From the NCBI GenBank assembly GCA_002746535.1, contig NVWA01000003.1:62001-126000 (forward strand): a DNA stretch of 64,000 nt, given 5' to 3'. The notes under the pieces were generated by a model, which was not told the origin of the DNA, searched no databases, and saw nothing but the letters and a program-made list of their open reading frames with translations. Position numbers and translations under genes: made by a program. This DNA comes from Planctomycetota bacterium. GTDB taxonomy: Bacteria > Planctomycetota > GCA-2746535. Positions 46,037 to 56,244 of the stretch are shown here, one piece after another (the first letter of the stretch is position 1; each line of letters opens with the position of its first letter).

Positions 46037-49000
46037 TTATGGACCAACTTTACGAATTCGGTGATCACTGGCGCAAGAAATATATACGTTACCTTTGTCA
46101 TCTACAGCTAGTCCAGAAGGATTGGGAATCTGAGCATCTGAAGCGGCACCATTGTCTCCATGAAAAGTTGAACCTCCATCGCCTGCATAGGTGCTAATCT
46201 TACCGGTTACAGCATCTACCTTTCGAATAGAATGAAAATCAGAATCGGCTATATACATATTACCCACTCCATCAAAAGCAATATCGACCGGATTAACCAG
46301 TTGTGCTGATGTTCCTAGACCGCCATCTCCGCCTCCGCCAATCGTACCGTCGCCAACAATCGTATTTATTTTGCCAGTAGTTGCCGTTACTTTGCGAATG
46401 CGTGCATTTAAAGTATCAGTAATGTAAAGATTGCCATCATGATCAATAAATAATTTTTCTGGCGAATTAAGTTTTGCTGCTGTGGCTACTCCTGAATCAC
46501 CACTGAATCCTTGCACACCGGTTCCTGCAACCGTTTTGATTAACCCTGTCCTAACATCTACTCTTCTAATGACATGTTGATTGCTTGAGCTAAAAAATAG
46601 ATTTCCGGCAAGATCCAATGTGACACCACTTGGTTTACCAATTTGTGCAGAAGTTGCAGGTGCATTATCTCCACCATATATATTACTGCCATCACCTGTA
46701 ATGGTGCTGATAATTCCGGTGCTCGCATCAACTTTGCGTATGCGATAATTTTCAAGGTCAGCAATGAATAAATTCCCCGCAATATCAATGGCAATGTCAT
46801 TGGGAGAGTTCAGTTGTGCAGAAGTTGCAAAGCCACCATCGCCACTGAATCCGGCATTACCTGTTCCTGCGACAGTACTAATATTGCCTGTAATGGCATC
46901 AATTTTACGAACTACATGATTAGCAGAGTCAGCAAAAAAGAGGTTACCCTTACTATCAACCGTCATGCCAACGGGTTGATTTAATTTGGCAGATGCTGCA
47001 TTGCTACCATTTCCTGTAAAACCAGAATTTTCAGAGCCTGCAATGGTCTTAATTATTGGTTCCCCCACAACTATTGCAAGTGCTTTGGTATCAACCCAGC
47101 CAGAAGAATCAGATACTTGTAAAGTAAAATTATATGTTCCAATAGTATTTGGTATCCCTGCTATAATTGCATGGGGTGCACCACTGGTTAAAGTTAATCC
47201 TGCGGGAAGATTACCCTTAATTAAGGACCATGAATAATTGCTACCGCTACCATGGTAGGCATTAACTTTTTCAGAATAGGAATCATTGACTGATGCAAAG
47301 GCCAAATTTGTGGTTGTGATTTTTAAAGGTGATAAGCTTATAATTTTTCTTACGCGGCTATTTGAAGAATCAGCAAAAAATAGTATTCCTTTGTTGTCAA
47401 AAATTATATGACGAGGAGAATAAAGTGTAGCAACAACGGGATCAATTCCGTCACCATTATAAGTGGAGCCACCCGCACCCGCAATGGTAGTAATGATACC
47501 TGTGGTAGCATCAATTCTTCTTATGTGATTGCTAGCCATATCGGCAATATATAAATTTCCTGATTTATCATAAACCATATCACGAAGGCTGCTAAGTCGG
47601 GCAGAGGTTGCGGGGCCACCATCCCCACTAAAACCAAAACTGCCTATGCCGGCAATGGTTGTGATAATTCCTGTGAATAAATCAATTTTGCGAATACGAT
47701 TATTGATATTATCTGCAATGATTAGATTGCCATCAGGATCCATTGTGACCCCAGTCGGATTTTTTAGATCTGCACTTGTAGCTGCAATATTATCGCCGTT
47801 ATATCCTGGGACTCCTGTTCCCGCAATGGTCGTCATAATCCCAGTATAGGCTTCAACTTTTCGGATACGATTATTAACATGGTCTGCAATATACATATTG
47901 CCAGCTTTGTCGATGACAGAATCTTGCGGAAGATTTAGTTGAGCTGAAGTAGCGGCATTGCCATCGCCACTAAAGCCAGCACAACATCCGGTACCAGCAA
48001 CTGTGCTAATGATTCCTGTAATAGCATCTACCATGCGAATTCTATGATTACTTTTATCCGCGAAATAATAATTACCGGCACGGTCAACGGTTAAGTACTG
48101 GGGTCCATTTAGAATTGCAGAACTTGATAATATTCCATCACCATTAAATCCATAATTACCGTTACCAATAATGGTGTTGACGATTCCGGTGTTTTGATCA
48201 ACACGACGAATACGACTATTGACAGAATCTGAAATAAGAAGATCTCCGTTTTTATCAAAAGCAATACCTGCTGGAACCCAGAATTCGGCAGCGGTTGCTG
48301 GACCTCCATCACCACTAAAGGCATATGAGCCATTCCCCGCAACTGTATAAATTAGAGGTGCTGGTTTTGAATCATTGTCTGATATGTTAATTGATATAGT
48401 ATTTGTTACTAGACCATTGTATTTGCTGTCGATACTACTACAGCTACCAGTAATATTAGCCACATGGTTTTCTTCAAATAATTGATCTTCCACAGCTGTA
48501 ACCGATATTATCTGAATTTTATTCCAATTCATATTTGTAAATGTCAATGAACTTGAGCTCACAGTGATTTGGCTTCCACCATTTAGTGTGACAATAATAT
48601 CTGCTGTAGGCTGACTAGTTAAGACAACTCCTATCGTATCTGTTGTGCCACCCTCAGTAATTTTTGTTGAACCAGCAGTTTCAGTTATGGTGACTCCGGC
48701 AGAATCATTATCAGTAATAATTGCTTTTAGAACAACATCATTGATGTTGTTATAACTTTGATCATTGCTAGATAAAGAATGAATAATTTTTGAGCTATGA
48801 GTACCTTCAGCAATCAAGTCATCTAATGCGATTATGGTAACACCTTGAGATTGATTCCAATTGATGGAGGTAAAGGTAAGAACATTTAAACTTAAAGTAG
48901 TTTGATTATCTGGTGTTAAAGTAATGACAATATCTGCTGTTGGTTCACTGCTTAACATAATGCTATAAGTAGTCGTAGATCCTCCTTCTTCAATATTGCT

Positions 49001-51457
49001 ACTATTGAATGATTCGGTGATAACCAAGGATGCAATGTCGTTATCTTTGATCGATACAGAAAGTTTGTTTATGGTTATTTTATCGTAGTCTAAATCATTG
49101 CTGGATGCGCTATGAGATATAATTGAATCGTGAACCCCTTCTTGTAGCGCATCATTGACTGCTGTTACAATGACCTTTTGTTCGGCATTCCAGTTGTCTG
49201 TGGTAAAGGTTACTTTAGTTGTGTTTACATGAGTTTGACTGTTATTAGTGAGAGTGATGGTTACGTTATTAGAAGGTTCTGTTTCTAGAACGATAGTATA
49301 GGAATCCGTTTGACCACCTTCAGTTACTATTGTAGAACCTTCTGACTGAATAATTTTTACACCAGCTGAATCATTATCGTTGATATGGATAATTAAATTT
49401 GATAAAGCATATCCATCATAGACAGTATCATCACTGCTTGAAATATGAGAAATAGTTGATGTGTGATTTCCTTCAACGGCATTGTCATCAATGGCCGATA
49501 CTGTTATTGTTTGAGGAATATTCCATGTTTGATTTGTAAATGTAACTTGGGTTACATTGACAGTGCTTTGAATATCCGTAGATATAGTAATGATCACATC
49601 AGAGGTAGGTAGACTTTTCAAAACTAAACTATAACTATCTGTTGCGCCACCTTCTGTTATTTTCAAAATGCTATCCGTTTGTGAAATATAAATTCCGGCA
49701 GTATTCTCATAAATAAAAGCATCATCTAATACATATTTTTGGTGATCAGGATTGATAACAGTAACGGTTACGTATCCCAATTGTCCATTAGGAGTTAAGG
49801 CAGAAAGAGTTGTTGAATTAATATAATTAACTTGGGTGGCAAATTTATCACCGATCCGCACTTGTGCTCCTATTTGAAAATCACTTCCAGTAATTGTGAT
49901 TAAAGTATTTCCGGCTATAGTGCCTTTCCCAGGGTTTACAGATAATATTTTTGGACCTGGAATATATTTAAAGGCATCTTTTAAAATAAAGGATTGTCCA
50001 TCTGGATTTCTGACTAGCACAGTTGCTAATCCGCGACCGGCTGGTGTTTGTACTATTAAAGTGTTGGCATCAATATAAGTTTTATTTTTTGCATGAATTC
50101 CGTTTAATAATACGGATGCATTATCAGTAAAGTTGCTACCCCTAATAGTAATTGTTGTTCCACCAGTGGCGGGTCCACTAGTAGGGTTGATACCTGTAAT
50201 TTTAGGTGGATTATTTTCTGATTTGTCAGATGTTTCAACAATTAAAGTATCCTGTCCACTGGATTCTAAGGTATTTTCTACTGATACGTCCATTAGGCAA
50301 CTGCCGGTAAATCCGGCTGAAAAAAAATGATTCAAATAAAGAAATACAGAACCATTGGCATTCAAATGTACTCGTGGATCTGTTGGGTCAATCGTGATAT
50401 AGCTTCCGAATGAGTTAATTTCTAGATTTTTTATTTCACCTATTTCAGGTTTAAAATAAATCTTGGCACCCAATAGAGAATCGGGACCGGATTTAGTTAC
50501 TATTACCTTTAAGGATGCTAAGAAGGGTTTTTCACTGTTCCCAATGATGGTTTTGGGATTATACTGCACAATAATTTTACCAACAGTATCTTGTATATTG
50601 GCGGCAGTTAATTTTCTGGAATCAGGATTATCATTATATCCGTCTTTAATATTATCATCATAAAGAATTGAAGGTACACCCGGAAGTAAAAAGTCTGTGC
50701 CACTTCCGAAAATGCCATCTAAGTCGGCATCAAAGCAAATTTGATTATCCCCATGAATGGCCCTTGCCCCAGCACTATCAGGCTTTCCATCACCTGTAGT
50801 ATCAATACCATTATCCACGACAATATTTAAATTGTCAGGTAATCCTAAATGTACCACTAAAGGATTTATATTATTTTCATTTCTTTTAAGTCCAGATCTC
50901 CATTCAATATTAAGATTTACTTTAACTCCGGCATTCAGTTCAAGAGGCATCAAAATAATTTCAGCAACCTTGTTTTTATTGGTATCCAATACCGTAAAAT
51001 TGATTCTATCTGTTTCTCCAACATCATCTGGATTATAGGATAAACTAAAACTGCCATCAGAAGCAACGGCGGATCGATCTAATTCTGCCGCGCCATTTAA
51101 TTGAAGTATTAATGTTGATCCTATGGCTGGCAACCCCATAAAGGGTTCAAGGTTTATCCCTGTTATAGAGCTTTTTTGTTGGGAATATTTTTTTGAACTT
51201 ACGTTTGATAAAACATTTGTATCATTATTTTCTAATAAGACACCGTTCATTTCTATTTTTAATGCTTCAGAATTATTTGTAGTTTCTTCTTCGATTGTAA
51301 TAGCTGGTATGGTATCACTTGAAATATTTTTTTTTGAACCTTCTTCACTTGAACATCCTAAACTAAAAATCAGAAGGATTAAAAAACCAACGTAGTTCGT
51401 TGTCATAGTTGAATTAAATGAAACGTTATCTTTGAATTTTAAATGTAGATTTCTCAT
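46037..51457 (-). CDS. Giant surface lipoprotein with TIG, Calx-beta and NHL repeats
   Basis: An 1806-residue protein, likely cell-surface. The N-terminus leads to a lipobox (LIFSLGCSS, Cys about 35); GGGGGA stands before the first ATG, so I keep that start although the ATG at 51406 gives a shorter signal. Order: unstructured and beta-rich N-terminus to ~410; two IPT/TIG domains (~415-585); four Calx-beta-like repeats (~586-1035), each ending near NDNDSAG; six NHL blades (~1036-1375, GDG...NSRIRRVD type); an Ig-like domain (~1376-1470, LPAGLTLTSGAPHA); six more NHL blades to the end. The likely use is adhesion or binding of glycans or proteins. Confidence 0.85.
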   Translation of the reverse strand: MRNLHLKFKDNVSFNSTMTTNYVGFLILLIFSLGCSSEEGSKKNISSDTIPAITIEEETTNNSEALKIEMNGVLLENNDTNVLSNVSSKKYSQQKSSITGINLEPFMGLPAIGSTLILQLNGAAELDRSAVASDGSFSLSYNPDDVGETDRINFTVLDTNKNKVAEIILMPLELNAGVKVNLNIEWRSGLKRNENNINPLVVHLGLPDNLNIVVDNGIDTTGDGKPDSAGARAIHGDNQICFDADLDGIFGSGTDFLLPGVPSILYDDNIKDGYNDNPDSRKLTAANIQDTVGKIIVQYNPKTIIGNSEKPFLASLKVIVTKSGPDSLLGAKIYFKPEIGEIKNLEINSFGSYITIDPTDPRVHLNANGSVFLYLNHFFSAGFTGSCLMDVSVENTLESSGQDTLIVETSDKSENNPPKITGINPTSGPATGGTTITIRGSNFTDNASVLLNGIHAKNKTYIDANTLIVQTPAGRGLATVLVRNPDGQSFILKDAFKYIPGPKILSVNPGKGTIAGNTLITITGSDFQIGAQVRIGDKFATQVNYINSTTLSALTPNGQLGYVTVTVINPDHQKYVLDDAFIYENTAGIYISQTDSILKITEGGATDSYSLVLKSLPTSDVIITISTDIQSTVNVTQVTFTNQTWNIPQTITVSAIDDNAVEGNHTSTISHISSSDDTVYDGYALSNLIIHINDNDSAGVKIIQSEGSTIVTEGGQTDSYTIVLETEPSNNVTITLTNNSQTHVNTTKVTFTTDNWNAEQKVIVTAVNDALQEGVHDSIISHSASSNDLDYDKITINKLSVSIKDNDIASLVITESFNSSNIEEGGSTTTYSIMLSSEPTADIVITLTPDNQTTLSLNVLTFTSINWNQSQGVTIIALDDLIAEGTHSSKIIHSLSSNDQSYNNINDVVLKAIITDNDSAGVTITETAGSTKITEGGTTDTIGVVLTSQPTADIIVTLNGGSQITVSSSSLTFTNMNWNKIQIISVTAVEDQLFEENHVANITGSCSSIDSKYNGLVTNTISINISDNDSKPAPLIYTVAGNGSYAFSGDGGPATAAEFWVPAGIAFDKNGDLLISDSVNSRIRRVDQNTGIVNTIIGNGNYGFNGDGILSSSAILNGPQYLTVDRAGNYYFADKSNHRIRMVDAITGIISTVAGTGCCAGFSGDGNAATSAQLNLPQDSVIDKAGNMYIADHVNNRIRKVEAYTGIMTTIAGTGVPGYNGDNIAATSADLKNPTGVTMDPDGNLIIADNINNRIRKIDLFTGIITTIAGIGSFGFSGDGGPATSARLSSLRDMVYDKSGNLYIADMASNHIRRIDATTGIITTIAGAGGSTYNGDGIDPVVATLYSPRHIIFDNKGILFFADSSNSRVRKIISLSPLKITTTNLAFASVNDSYSEKVNAYHGSGSNYSWSLIKGNLPAGLTLTSGAPHAIIAGIPNTIGTYNFTLQVSDSSGWVDTKALAIVVGEPIIKTIAGSENSGFTGNGSNAASAKLNQPVGMTVDSKGNLFFADSANHVVRKIDAITGNISTVAGTGNAGFSGDGGFATSAQLNSPNDIAIDIAGNLFIADLENYRIRKVDASTGIISTITGDGSNIYGGDNAPATSAQIGKPSGVTLDLAGNLFFSSSNQHVIRRVDVRTGLIKTVAGTGVQGFSGDSGVATAAKLNSPEKLFIDHDGNLYITDTLNARIRKVTATTGKINTIVGDGTIGGGGDGGLGTSAQLVNPVDIAFDGVGNMYIADSDFHSIRKVDAVTGKISTYAGDGGSTFHGDNGAASDAQIPNPSGLAVDDKGNVYISCASDHRIRKVGP

Positions 51458-51945
51458 AATAATCCCCCGATTAAAAATCTTATCGGACTTTAAATAAGCA
51501 AAGTTTTTGCCAATTACTTAAATTGGTGTAACTTGTTGATGAGGGATGCTTTGGAGGATATTGCTCAAGCATATAGGGGTGTAATATATATAATCATTTT
51601 CACTGTTAAATGAGATTGCGACATCATAACTCCATTGTTTTAAGGGATTTATGGGATCAAATAACATTAGTACCTGTCAATATTCATAACACCCCCTAAT
51701 GAGTTGCTGTTTGATTGGCTGAGATCGTAGGTAAGTCTTTTCTTATGAATTTTTAGTTTATTAAAGCTACCTAGGGGACAGTAGACTAAGATAAAGAAGA
51801 ATATTTTTAATTACTATCGTAATATTAATTTATATTGAATGGAAGCTATTAGAGGAAAACAAAATAAACATGTTACAATCCCGCCGAAAATTAAATGAGG
51901 ATCAACAACACCTCAATAAAATATTTATAATTAAGCAATAAAAAT
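51458..51945. other. 488-base gap with no gene seen
   Basis: Divergent region between the giant lipoprotein and rhlE. It is AT-rich with stops in all frames. It contains a weak inverted pair (TAGGGGTGT near 51577 and ACACCCCCTA near 51690). It should hold promoters for both genes; a long leader for a DEAD-box helicase would not be surprising, as such leaders often carry cold-shock control. I see no clear element. Confidence 0.4.
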
Positions 51946-53244
51946 ATGACTTTTGATACTCTAGGCTTATCAGCATCCATTCTTAAGGCTGTGTCCGAAA
52001 ATGGATATGAAACACCAACCCCAATTCAATCTCAAGCTATCCCGGCTATTTTAAAAGGCAATGATGTGATGGCTGCGGCTCAAACGGGCACGGGAAAGAC
52101 GGCAGGTTTTACACTACCGATTTTAGAAATATTATCTAAAGGCAATCGTGTTGGCCCTAAAGAGGTTCGAACATTAATTTTAACACCCACTCGTGAGCTT
52201 GCTGCTCAAATTGATGAGAGCGTCTGTACGTATGCAAAACATATAAAAATTCAATCTACTGTCGTTTTTGGTGGGGTAAAGATTAATCCACAAATAAACC
52301 GTCTTAAAGATGGTGTTGACATTCTTGTGGCGACTCCTGGTCGCTTGATAGATCTTTATCAACAAAAAAAAGTTAGATTCAATCGGTTAGAAATATTTGT
52401 ATTGGATGAGGCCGATAGAATGCTCGATATGGGTTTTATCAAAGATATTCAAAAAATTATCGCCTTTCTACCCAAACAACGTCAAAACTTACTTTTCTCA
52501 GCTACTTTTTCTGAGGATATTCGAAGTTTAGCCAAGGGATTAATTAATAATCCAATAGAAATTTCTGTTACGCCGCGTAATACTACTGTTGAAGCCATCC
52601 AACAAGTTGTTTATCCTGTAGATAAAAAACAAAAATCGGCACTTTTGACTAAATTAATCTATCACAACAAATGGGAACAAGTATTGATCTTCACCAGAAC
52701 AAAGCATGGTGCCAACCGACTTACAACACAGTTAGGAAAAAGTGGCATAAAAGCAATGGCGATTCATGGTAATAAAAGTCAAAATGCACGAACCAAAGCA
52801 TTAGCAGATTTTAAAAACGGTGATGTCAGGGTTCTGGTGGCTACAGATATTGCCTCTAGAGGAATTGATATCAATCAGTTACCGTGTGTTGTAAACTTTG
52901 ATCTACCCAATATACCTGAAGATTATGTTCATCGCATAGGGAGAACGGGACGAGCAGGTTTAAACGGGTTAGCCGTTTCATTAGTAACATCGGATGAATT
53001 TAATTATCTTTCTGATATAGAAAACTTAATCAATATTATCATTGAACGTAAAGTAATTGATGGATTTGAGCCAATTCATGATTTGCCAGAATCTAGATTA
53101 GGTAGAAAATCTTCTCCGCCCAAGAAGCAAAAATCTTTTAAGCCGAATCACCGTGCTGGCCAAAGGTCAAATAATAAAACCAAAAGCTATAAGCCAAGTG
53201 GCAATAAATTTAAAGGTAGAAACAGTAAAAAAACAAATCAATAA
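51946..53244 (+). CDS. rhlE: DEAD-box RNA helicase RhlE
   Basis: A 432-residue DEAD-box helicase very like RhlE along its core. Q motif region [14 protein letters not shown], motif I AQTGTGKT, motif Ia PTRELAAQ, motif [15 protein letters not shown], motif III SATFS, motif [14 protein letters not shown], motif [12 protein letters not shown], and motif [12 protein letters not shown]. The C-terminal ~70 residues are basic (Lys, Arg, Asn, Ser), as in RhlE-type RNA-binding tails. It unwinds RNA, often in ribosome assembly or RNA decay. Confidence 0.93.
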   Translation: MTFDTLGLSASILKAVSENGYETPTPIQSQAIPAILKGNDVMAAAQTGTGKTAGFTLPILEILSKGNRVGPKEVRTLILTPTRELAAQIDESVCTYAKHIKIQSTVVFGGVKINPQINRLKDGVDILVATPGRLIDLYQQKKVRFNRLEIFVLDEADRMLDMGFIKDIQKIIAFLPKQRQNLLFSATFSEDIRSLAKGLINNPIEISVTPRNTTVEAIQQVVYPVDKKQKSALLTKLIYHNKWEQVLIFTRTKHGANRLTTQLGKSGIKAMAIHGNKSQNARTKALADFKNGDVRVLVATDIASRGIDINQLPCVVNFDLPNIPEDYVHRIGRTGRAGLNGLAVSLVTSDEFNYLSDIENLINIIIERKVIDGFEPIHDLPESRLGRKSSPPKKQKSFKPNHRAGQRSNNKTKSYKPSGNKFKGRNSKKTNQ

Positions 53245-53264
53245 ATTATTTTACAGCTTCAAGA

Positions 53265-53924
53265 TTAATTATTTACTTTTGTAGCTGTCACGCAGATATG
53301 CGGCCCTAATCCTTTTATAAAAACAAAAGGGATCAGCTTAAACTTTGTTGATAATCTGGTATTCATTTTTACAAGGTTAAATCCAGCATTATATAAGAGG
53401 GATTTTAAAGATGCCGGAGTATAGAAAATTAAATGAGTGACATTGCCTAAAGATTCTTTTCGTTTGAATAAATATTTCAAAATGCGAGCTAAACTATAAG
53501 GATTCGGAATATCCATTATAAAGATACCATCACTCTTTAAAACTCTTTTGATTTCCAATAAAGCTATATTTGGATTGCCAAGATGCTCTAGAACTTGTCC
53601 CAAATAAATGGTGTCAAAAAAAGAATCTTCATAAGGTAAACCTTCTTCTAGGTTACCCGTTTTTTGAAGATTATATTCTGCAGGGTTTTCGGGTGGATAT
53701 AAGTCAAACCCATATAAGTTGGAGGAAGATTCAATTTTGTCTTTTACTTGTAAATGAAATTTACTTATTTTACCTTTTCCAAAGACGCCACCAATGTTAC
53801 CAATATCTAGTATGTTGCCTTCTTTGTAATTGTCATAAAAAAAATTATGTCGGTCGTATAAACGAAAGGAATCAAAATCACTGGGATCTATGTTAATATG
53901 AATTGGTTCAGGCAATCTACTCAT
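53265..53924 (-). CDS. Class I SAM-dependent methyltransferase
   Basis: A 219-residue methyltransferase (Methyltransf_11/23 type). Motif I is NILDIGNIGGVFGKG (about 36-50), the acidic loop FDLYPPEN, and motif IV-like DTIYLGQVLEHLGNP, then VLKSDGIFIMDIPNP. The SAM-binding pattern is good. The substrate is not recognisable; such genes are often for surface polysaccharides or lipids. It converges with rhlE (20-base gap). Confidence 0.85.
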   Translation of the reverse strand: MSRLPEPIHINIDPSDFDSFRLYDRHNFFYDNYKEGNILDIGNIGGVFGKGKISKFHLQVKDKIESSSNLYGFDLYPPENPAEYNLQKTGNLEEGLPYEDSFFDTIYLGQVLEHLGNPNIALLEIKRVLKSDGIFIMDIPNPYSLARILKYLFKRKESLGNVTHLIFYTPASLKSLLYNAGFNLVKMNTRLSTKFKLIPFVFIKGLGPHICVTATKVNN

Positions 53925-54526
53925 CTTATTGAATGGTTTCTTAGTAAATCATATGCTAGATATTTTAAATGGGAAGAGAAACATAATTATTTTGGTCATA
54001 GGTTTCAATTTTTTTTTCTTGTTTAAAAGAAGTAATTCCTTTTGAATCTTTATATGATTTTGGGAGTTTGGTATTTCTTTTTGCTTCTCAGCATATGAAT
54101 TGGTTATCTATAACATGATTATATATCTGAATAAGATTAGTATCTTAGGATTATTTTTTGAAGACAATGTTTCTATGTATTTAGACCAACAAGGAAGTGT
54201 TGCTTAGAATTGTTTGTACATCAGAACCATGATAATTATTTTACCTGGGACTTTTTGGTATAGTAAAAATAACTGAATTAATAGCCGAGTTTTATCGTCT
54301 GTATTATTAATGTCCTAAACTAATTAGAGAAGAAACAAATCTAGATTTTCTTTTATTCATATATTCTTGATGTTAACGGCTTACCAATTAAAGCCTCAGA
54401 TTATTTTCAAATTGACTATTGTTATCTGAATTAATGATTTATTGTCATAAAAGCCTTGATATTTGGCTTTAAAATCTAAAATAGGGGAAAAATATCCCCT
54501 ATTCAGGGGATTAAAGGAATAATTTA
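53925..54526. other. 602-base gap with no gene seen, leader of the DUF6502 gene at its end
   Basis: Very AT-rich with frequent stops. The longest plus-strand piece of note, about 54056-54207, is too short and unlike anything known. The last ~50 bases contain the hairpins described separately. Promoters for the two divergent genes must lie here but none is clear. Confidence 0.4.
54480..54510 (+). promoter_or_regulatory. Alternative hairpins just upstream of the DUF6502 gene
   Basis: AATAGGGGA (54480-54488) pairs perfectly with TCCCCTATT (54495-54503). The inner TCCCC can instead pair with GGGGA at 54506-54510, close to the AAAGGA ribosome site. The two structures exclude each other, so this could be a translation or attenuation switch or an operator. 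Confidence 0.4.
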
Positions 54527-55345
54527 ATGTCAAACCAAAGCCAACAGATTCTGATGAAAGTGACAATGAGTGTGCTAAAGCCACTCGTTCGCATTTTGAT
54601 TCGTAGAGGTGTGGCTATAGGTATGTTCGTGGAATGGTTGAAGTGGGTATATGTAGAAGTTGCGAAGGAAGAAAAAGAAATCAAAAATTTGAAGCAACCT
54701 AATACTCGTATTGCGGTATTAACTGGTTTGACCAGAAAAGAAGTTAAGCGAATTCAAGAAAACTCTGAGATTGAAAATATAAGTTTGGCTGAAAAAAAGA
54801 ATAGGTCGTTGCGGGTTTTGGCTGGTTGGCAAAATGATAAATTATTTTGTGATGATAAAAATAAGGCGAAAGACCTCAACTATGATGAAGGTGAATCATC
54901 TTTTACCGTTTTAGTTAATAAATACAGTGGTGATATGAAGGTGGCTGCTTTTTATCAAGAATTATTACGAACGGGTAGTATTGAAAAACTAAAGAATGGT
55001 AAAGTTCGATTTTTGAATAGTGGGTATACACCTATTGATGAAGTTGAAAAATTAAAAATAATTGGAGAGGATGTACCGCAGTTGATAAAAACAATTGAAT
55101 ATAACATTGAAAATAATTATCAAAACAGCCTTTATCAGAAAAAAGTTAGTTATGACAATATACCTGAAGAAGTGATACCTGAAATTAAGAGATTTATTAA
55201 TAAAAATAGTCACGAATTAATTTTGAAGGTAAATGATTTTCTTAAGCAATATGACAGAGATGCAAACGATACCGTTAAAGGTTCAGGTCGAAAGAAACTT
55301 GGTCTAGGTGTCTTTTATTTTGAGGAGAATGCAGGTGAAAACTAA
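54527..55345 (+). CDS. DUF6502 family protein
   Basis: A 272-residue soluble protein. The first ~75 residues match the DUF6502 pattern (VLKPLVRILIRRGVAIGMFVEWLKWVYVEVA...RIAVLTGLTRKEVKRI), which looks like a helix-turn-helix. The rest is helical, with SSFTVLVNKYSGDMKVAAFYQELLRTGSIE. The function is not known; a DNA-binding regulator is plausible. Its 3' end overlaps the GTG start of the next lipoprotein gene, so the two are translationally coupled. Confidence 0.75.
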   Translation: MSNQSQQILMKVTMSVLKPLVRILIRRGVAIGMFVEWLKWVYVEVAKEEKEIKNLKQPNTRIAVLTGLTRKEVKRIQENSEIENISLAEKKNRSLRVLAGWQNDKLFCDDKNKAKDLNYDEGESSFTVLVNKYSGDMKVAAFYQELLRTGSIEKLKNGKVRFLNSGYTPIDEVEKLKIIGEDVPQLIKTIEYNIENNYQNSLYQKKVSYDNIPEEVIPEIKRFINKNSHELILKVNDFLKQYDRDANDTVKGSGRKKLGLGVFYFEENAGEN

Positions 55346-56234
55346 ATTAATTTCCATATTTCTAATTTTTATAACTTTTTTTCTTTCCGGATGTCCTATA
55401 GACAGTGGAAGAGGCAGTGAGTCACTTGAAAATGAAGGTGGCATTTCAGGATCTGGTGGACCAGTAAATGATAATGAGGGGGGTATTTCTGGTTCAGGTG
55501 GTGTGCCAACTTTACCTAATTTAGATGTGTTTGATCCTAGTTCTGCACCTATTGAATTTAATAAACGCTTTAGAAGTGCTCAAAATAAAAAGTCAAAATC
55601 AACGAAAAGTACAACCAAAGAGAACTTTAACCATGCGCGTTCTTTATTTGATTCTATTGAGTTGAAACTTTATACAGGTTTAAGAGACGTCGCCAGTATT
55701 GTTGGAGGTGCCTATACTATCGAGCCTGTAGAGATTAATGAGTATGAATATCATTGGATATATAGTATAGAGTTGAATGGGGTATCTTATGATGTTCTTT
55801 TAACTTCTATCGTTAAATCAAAAAATGTTGAATGGGAAATGTCTGTTGCTTCGAATTCAACAAATAAAGTTTTATTTACGGGCACTTCTACTTTTAAAGG
55901 TGATGCCGGTACTTGGAATATAACTTATATTGATAGTGTTGCCACAAAAGGGTCAGTCAGTATCTCATGGGAAGAAACGACGACATCTTTTAAAACGTAC
56001 TATTCAATTATAGATGAATTCAGTGATCAAATTAATGATTTCGCTGAGTTTAAATTAGAAGGAAATAGCGCCCATTTGGTCTATTTCGATTTTTCAACAG
56101 AGAATGTTATTGAATTAAAATGGGATACTGTACTTGAATCAGGCAGTGTCATAGATCCTTTATTTAAAGATGGTGTGGAATCAATTTGGGATAATGACAA
56201 ATTTGATTTAGAGATTGATCCAGATGCTTTTTAA
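55335..56234 (+). CDS. Lipoprotein with Gly/Ser linker repeats
   Basis: A 299-residue lipoprotein. The GTG start is preceded by GAGGAG at 7-base spacing and gives MKTKLISIFLIFITFFLSGC, an ideal signal with lipobox LSGC. Just after Cys20 two copies of EGGISGSGG form a flexible linker, then a beta-rich domain (about 100-270: WIYSIELNGVSYDVLLTSI, WNITYIDS). No known family. It overlaps the DUF6502 gene by 11 bases and is followed by the VWA lipoprotein after 10 bases. Confidence 0.75.
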   Translation: MKTKLISIFLIFITFFLSGCPIDSGRGSESLENEGGISGSGGPVNDNEGGISGSGGVPTLPNLDVFDPSSAPIEFNKRFRSAQNKKSKSTKSTTKENFNHARSLFDSIELKLYTGLRDVASIVGGAYTIEPVEINEYEYHWIYSIELNGVSYDVLLTSIVKSKNVEWEMSVASNSTNKVLFTGTSTFKGDAGTWNITYIDSVATKGSVSISWEETTTSFKTYYSIIDEFSDQINDFAEFKLEGNSAHLVYFDFSTENVIELKWDTVLESGSVIDPLFKDGVESIWDNDKFDLEIDPDAF

Positions 56235-56244
56235 GGAGCAAGTT

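Noticed and set aside
54056..54207. Short open stretch before the DUF6502 gene
   Set aside because: No ribosome site and no recognisable sequence; too short to support a gene.
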